The notes under the pieces: generated by a model
The model's database searches: none
What the model was told of the DNA's origin: nothing
What the model saw: the letters and a program-made list of their open reading frames with translations, nothing else
Assembly: GCF_000333895.2 (NCBI RefSeq)
Contig: NZ_ANFM02000027.1
Location: forward strand, 62,001 to 126,000
Reading direction: 5' to 3'
Length of the DNA stretch: 64,000 nt
Origin: Grimontia indica
Lineage (GTDB): Bacteria; Pseudomonadota; Gammaproteobacteria; Enterobacterales; Vibrionaceae
In this document: in pieces, positions 61,202 to 64,000 of the stretch
Layout of the letters: each line of letters opens with the position of its first letter
Position numbering within the stretch: position 1 is the first letter of the stretch
Position numbers and translations under genes: made by a program

Positions 61202-62167
61202 ATGCAAAACAGCAAGTCATTTTCTCAACAACTGGCCTGGGACATCAGCCACTCTTCACTGGTGGACGAGTTCAAAAAGTCCACCTTGCAACTGCGTCTG
61301 CATGAGCTGGAAGATCAGCCATTAAACATTATGGTTGCCGGCCCCAAAGGTGTAGGTAAAACCGCCACCATCAAAGCGGTGTTTGGCGATAACCTGACTG
61401 AAGAATTCAATGCTTCTTCCGGTATTACCCGCTTCCAAAATGGCAATCTGGTGGTGTGGGATTATCCCGGTCATAACGGCGATGAACAACATGACAAAAT
61501 GCTGGATATGCAGATTGGGTCAACGCTGAGCGAAAGCGATGGCGACGGTAACCCGCTCATCGACATGGTCGTCGTGGTGCTGGACGCTGCAGAGCGCAAT
61601 CTTAACCAAGGCTATCGACTGATTTGTGATGTGATAGTGCCAGCATTAGGCGAGGAGCTTGATAACCGTCTGGTGGTTGGACTGAACAAAGTGGATATTG
61701 CCAGCCATAGCTATGAGTGGGATTTCCTTAACGATTCGCCGTCACCAGAAGTGGAAATCTGGCCGGAAAGCACGGCGTCTTTGATTCGTCACTGCATGCT
61801 GGATGAGTCCGGCCTTGAGATCGCACCAATTTGCTATGCGGCAGATTTTGAGCGCTCAAACGGCGAAGGTCGTCGTCCGTTCAACACCATCAAATTGCTG
61901 AACCAAATCGTGGCAAAACTGCCAGCAGAGAAAAAAATCACCTTGGTCGACACGCCACTTAATAAGCAATCACTGGCGTGGTTTGATAGCGATGACCGCA
62001 TGAATTACGTAGTGGAAGTGGAAAACACCCTGTTTGATTCTATCTACGAAGGCTCGCGTGGCGGCGCACGATTTGGCGGATTGCTTGGTGCGTATATGGG
62101 TAAGCAGGGACGTGAAATAGGTTATCTGCTTCGTCGTAACCTGCGTCAGCGTCTGAATCTGGCTTAA
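61202..62167 (+). CDS. P-loop GTPase-like protein, paralogue 2
   Basis: 321 residues. G1 GPKGVGKT (47-54), G3 DYPGHNG (87-93; D-x-x-G present) and G4 NKVD (162-165) are complete, so it is probably an active GTPase. Its C-terminal GGARFGGLLGAYMGKQGREIGYL matches gene 1. The two proteins are about the same length and align over their length, but share only modest identity. They differ in the G3 and G4 motifs: an active and a degenerate member, as expected for a heteromeric pair. ATG 61202 is preceded by CGAGGACAT. Function unknown; no partner gene is apparent in the flanks. Confidence 0.75.
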   Translation: MQNSKSFSQQLAWDISHSSLVDEFKKSTLQLRLHELEDQPLNIMVAGPKGVGKTATIKAVFGDNLTEEFNASSGITRFQNGNLVVWDYPGHNGDEQHDKMLDMQIGSTLSESDGDGNPLIDMVVVVLDAAERNLNQGYRLICDVIVPALGEELDNRLVVGLNKVDIASHSYEWDFLNDSPSPEVEIWPESTASLIRHCMLDESGLEIAPICYAADFERSNGEGRRPFNTIKLLNQIVAKLPAEKKITLVDTPLNKQSLAWFDSDDRMNYVVEVENTLFDSIYEGSRGGARFGGLLGAYMGKQGREIGYLLRRNLRQRLNLA

Positions 62168-62184
62168 GCGCCATAACTAAAGAG

Positions 62185-62209
62185 AAAGGAGCCGAATGGC
62201 TCCTTTTTT
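62185..62209 (+). terminator. Terminator after GTPase gene 2
   Basis: AAAGGAGCC-GAAT-GGCTCCTTTTTT, a 9-bp stem with T run. Confidence 0.9.
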
Positions 62210-62233
62210 GTATTTGCTATCTGTGGGGTTAAA

Positions 62234-63259
62234 TCAATCCCACTTAAAGTCCAACACCCTTTCATCGGCAATATAGAACAGCAAATCGTTGGGCTTGATT
62301 TCCTGATCAAGCGGCGGGTTCAGCCTGACATTGCTATCGCGTCGGAAACCAATCAGCGTTGCATCATGCTCCTTCTTCATTCGTAGAAAGAGCGCTTCAA
62401 CCGTGGTGTATTGCGCATCGCCAGGGTAGGTGACCGCGTATTGCGTCATGCCTTTGCGGGTGTTCAAAAGCTCATGATGAAGCTCAGAAGAGCCCGGATC
62501 CACAGCTGATTTCGCCATCATTTCCACCGACACAGAAGGAATACACTCTGCGTTCGGGCAGTGGGTTTTCAAAAGGTCAGAAAGGACTTCCTCCTGGAAG
62601 TACGCGAGAATGTGAACATCCGGATTTTTGCTGGCACAGAATAGCGCCGCCGCGAAGGTGATGTCGTCTTCCGGGTTGTCGATGATGATGCAGTCTGCAT
62701 CGGAAACGCCAGCGCGACTCATGGCGGTTTCATCAGTAAAGCTTGTGGTGCGGACAAAATCGATTTCCTTCGGCAGAGGGTTTTCAATGTCAGCACGCAC
62801 GCACAGCACGATGGGGCGCTTGTCTTTTTCTTCGTGCAGAAGCATGTCGATGAGGTGAAGGGTTCGGCTTTCGTTCCAACCCAAAATCAAAATGTGTCCG
62901 GACACGTCAATGCTCCTTCTTCCTAACAGTCCTTTGCGCCAATACTCAATGGTAATACCCGCCAAGCGGCCTACACCGATGGCAAAAATACTTAGTCCAC
63001 AAGGGATCACAAACAGTGCGACAATCCATTTACCCGCCGTTGTAGTGGGAGACATGTCGCCGTAACCCACTGTAGAAGCGGTCACTAACAGATAATAGAT
63101 ATAATCAACGAAGGGAGAAGTCAGTGCATGCTCTCCCGCTAAGCGAAGCAGCACCCAGCTTATGACTGCGTAGGCCAACACTGCAGTAATAACGTGCTTC
63201 CCGCTTAAACGCTGAAATTGAGAGGTGATCCATCGGCGAACCATGTACCACTTGTTCAT
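62234..63259 (-). CDS. Two-helix potassium channel with RCK domain
   Basis: 341 residues: TM1 (about 22-42), pore helix and filter TVGYGD (63-68), TM2 (about 74-98), then a cytoplasmic RCK (TrkA-N) domain from about 118 (HILILGWNESRTLHL) and a TrkA-C domain at the end (about 258-340). The Rossmann glycine pattern is G-W-N-E-S instead of G-x-G-x-x-G, as in MthK, so a ligand other than NAD (such as a cation) may gate it. It would be a ligand-gated K+ channel of the inner membrane. Single gene on the minus strand. Confidence 0.9.
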   Translation of the reverse strand: MNKWYMVRRWITSQFQRLSGKHVITAVLAYAVISWVLLRLAGEHALTSPFVDYIYYLLVTASTVGYGDMSPTTTAGKWIVALFVIPCGLSIFAIGVGRLAGITIEYWRKGLLGRRSIDVSGHILILGWNESRTLHLIDMLLHEEKDKRPIVLCVRADIENPLPKEIDFVRTTSFTDETAMSRAGVSDADCIIIDNPEDDITFAAALFCASKNPDVHILAYFQEEVLSDLLKTHCPNAECIPSVSVEMMAKSAVDPGSSELHHELLNTRKGMTQYAVTYPGDAQYTTVEALFLRMKKEHDATLIGFRRDSNVRLNPPLDQEIKPNDLLFYIADERVLDFKWD

Positions 63260-63436
63260 CAGCCGTTTTCCTTAACCTTCTTAGAGTTCAAACTAGCGTG
63301 CCACTATAACAGTCTAATCCATCAGCAAATTTCTCAATTTTGCCGACTGTGAAAAAGTTCTCAGATTCGGGTTAGGCAGCAGCATTGATTAGCGTGTAGA
63401 TTGAAAACAGTCATTCTTTACGAAAAGGATCGCGCC

Positions 63437-63784
63437 GTGAGTGACAACAAATATCTGGATGAATTTTCCGACGATGGATTCTGGACCAAAGCCCGTAACT
63501 TTGCGCAAAAGGCAGGTTACGACGTATTGGAAAATGCCCTTAAGCTCTACTATTCCGCGACAGATGACGATACACCCAAATGGGCGAAAACCACTATTTT
63601 CGCCGCGCTTGGCTACTTTATCGCGCCTATTGATGCCATTCCTGATCTGACACCTGCCGTTGGATTTTCCGATGATTTGGGTGTTCTTGCAGCCGCTGCG
63701 GCAGCGGTCGTGATGCACGTGAAAACAGAACACGGCCAGAAAGCAGGCGAGAAGCTGGATCAATGGTTTAAGAAGCTCAATTAA
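63437..63784 (+). CDS. DUF1232 (YkvA-type) membrane-associated protein
   Basis: 115 residues. The conserved DUF1232 core YFIAPIDAIPDLTPAVGFSD (about 58-77) is complete and is followed by a hydrophobic helix. The N-terminus is acidic and soluble. Function unknown; related proteins occur near stress and toxin systems. GTG 63437 follows AAAAGGAT at 8 bases; TTG 63401 gives a longer product and has no ribosome binding site. It is divergent from the K+ channel gene. Confidence 0.8.
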   Translation: MSDNKYLDEFSDDGFWTKARNFAQKAGYDVLENALKLYYSATDDDTPKWAKTTIFAALGYFIAPIDAIPDLTPAVGFSDDLGVLAAAAAAVVMHVKTEHGQKAGEKLDQWFKKLN

Positions 63785-63807
63785 TTTACCCAGAGAGGGG
63801 AAAGGGC

Positions 63808-64000
63808 ATGAAAGGAAGCAGAGTCAACCTCAAGGATGCGTTTGAGCAAGTCACTTTCCTTGAAGATAGAACGCCGGAACACTCGCTGAGCGGTGAAGGG
63901 GAAGATGCCTTTGCAACACTGGCAGATTACCGAGATGGTGGCGTTTTCATTGCCCACTACGAAGGAAAGAGCGAATGGGAGCGTCATCCGGCCGACGAAC
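63808..64000 (+). CDS. Start of a cupin-like protein gene, partial
   Basis: The ATG at 63808 (GAGGGGAAAGGG upstream) opens a frame to the window end, about 64 codons: MKGSRVNLKDAFEQVTFLED at the start and GGVFIAHYEGKSEWERHPAD near the end. The layout (long linker, then a compact strand with IAHYEGKSEWERH) resembles a small cupin protein of the type that binds a metal, but the C-terminal part, which would contain the ligands, is missing. It lies 23 bp after the DUF1232 gene, in the same direction. Confidence 0.55.
   Translation, partial: MKGSRVNLKDAFEQVTFLEDRTPEHSLSGEGEDAFATLADYRDGGVFIAHYEGKSEWERHPADE

Noticed and set aside
1-64000. tRNA, rRNA, CRISPR array, prophage, toxin-antitoxin pair or integron attachment sites
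   Set aside because: None was recognised by reading both strands. Short RNAs could still have been missed.

Overview
The window looks like a chromosomal segment of a marine gammaproteobacterium of the family Vibrionaceae; Grimontia or Enterovibrio would fit, but this is inference. The grounds are the 5' end of a syp-type biofilm locus (SypA STAS protein followed by a SypB-like lipoprotein, behind a sigma-54 promoter), a divergent malI-malXY locus with two MalI-type operators, and several families of short palindromic repeats with TATACCC or ATACCAATCG ends like those scattered through vibrio genomes. About 52 protein-coding genes and a few decayed ones are visible. I found no rRNA, tRNA, CRISPR array, prophage, integron or complete insertion sequence.

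Layout. 0-5 kb (minus strand): start of the syp-like operon, a small conserved protein, a hybrid histidine kinase and an O-antigen-ligase/polymerase-type membrane protein, which suggests surface-polysaccharide control. 5-16 kb: mixed accessory genes, including an aspartoacylase-like hydrolase, a broken YfcC-type transporter, a cysteine-dioxygenase-like protein, an EamA transporter, a DUF1826 protein under a clear Zur box, a frameshifted membrane protein, a MipA/OmpV porin, a binding-protein/chemoreceptor pair, lipocalin and an SGNH esterase. 16.6-29.7 kb (plus strand): a one-carbon and methylated-amine block. It holds a DmdA-like THF methyltransferase, a MetF-like reductase, formate-THF ligase, a membrane di-iron hydroxylase, a dipeptidase-like protein, a DUF5943 protein, dimethylglycine demethylase DgcA-DgcB and a dedicated electron-transfer flavoprotein. 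Together these could demethylate a methylated onium compound and oxidise the methyl groups.

29.7-37.5 kb: a minus-strand alcohol-to-acyl-CoA operon (aldehyde dehydrogenase, acyl-CoA ligase, AlkJ-like alcohol dehydrogenase) divergent from an AraC-family regulator, then arsR-acr3 with paired operators. 37.5-54.9 kb: a 5'-nucleotidase, small membrane and secreted proteins, a heavily rearranged locus (truncated macrodomain fused to a thiamine-binding-type gene that is split by a 265-bp repeat), a SnoaL-like lipoprotein with an AraC regulator, a pentapeptide-repeat protein, a nested pair of palindromic elements, a DEAD-box helicase, a GCS2-type ligase next to a second aspartoacylase-like hydrolase, two methyltransferases and an M50 protease. 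54.9-59.2 kb: malI-malX-malY. 59.2-64 kb: a lipoprotein, two tandem paralogous P-loop GTPase-like proteins, a potassium channel with an RCK domain, a DUF1232 protein and the start of one further gene.

The strongest candidates for something undescribed are the DmdA-like/MetF/Fhs block joined to dgcAB-ETF, the GTPase pair with its conserved C-terminal motif and shared upstream sequence, and the GCS2-ligase/aspartoacylase pair. The clearest genome-dynamics observation is the macrodomain/DUF77 chimera split by a palindromic element at a TA target. Many start codons were moved downstream of the longest reading frame because of a ribosome binding site or family length; this is said in each entry.
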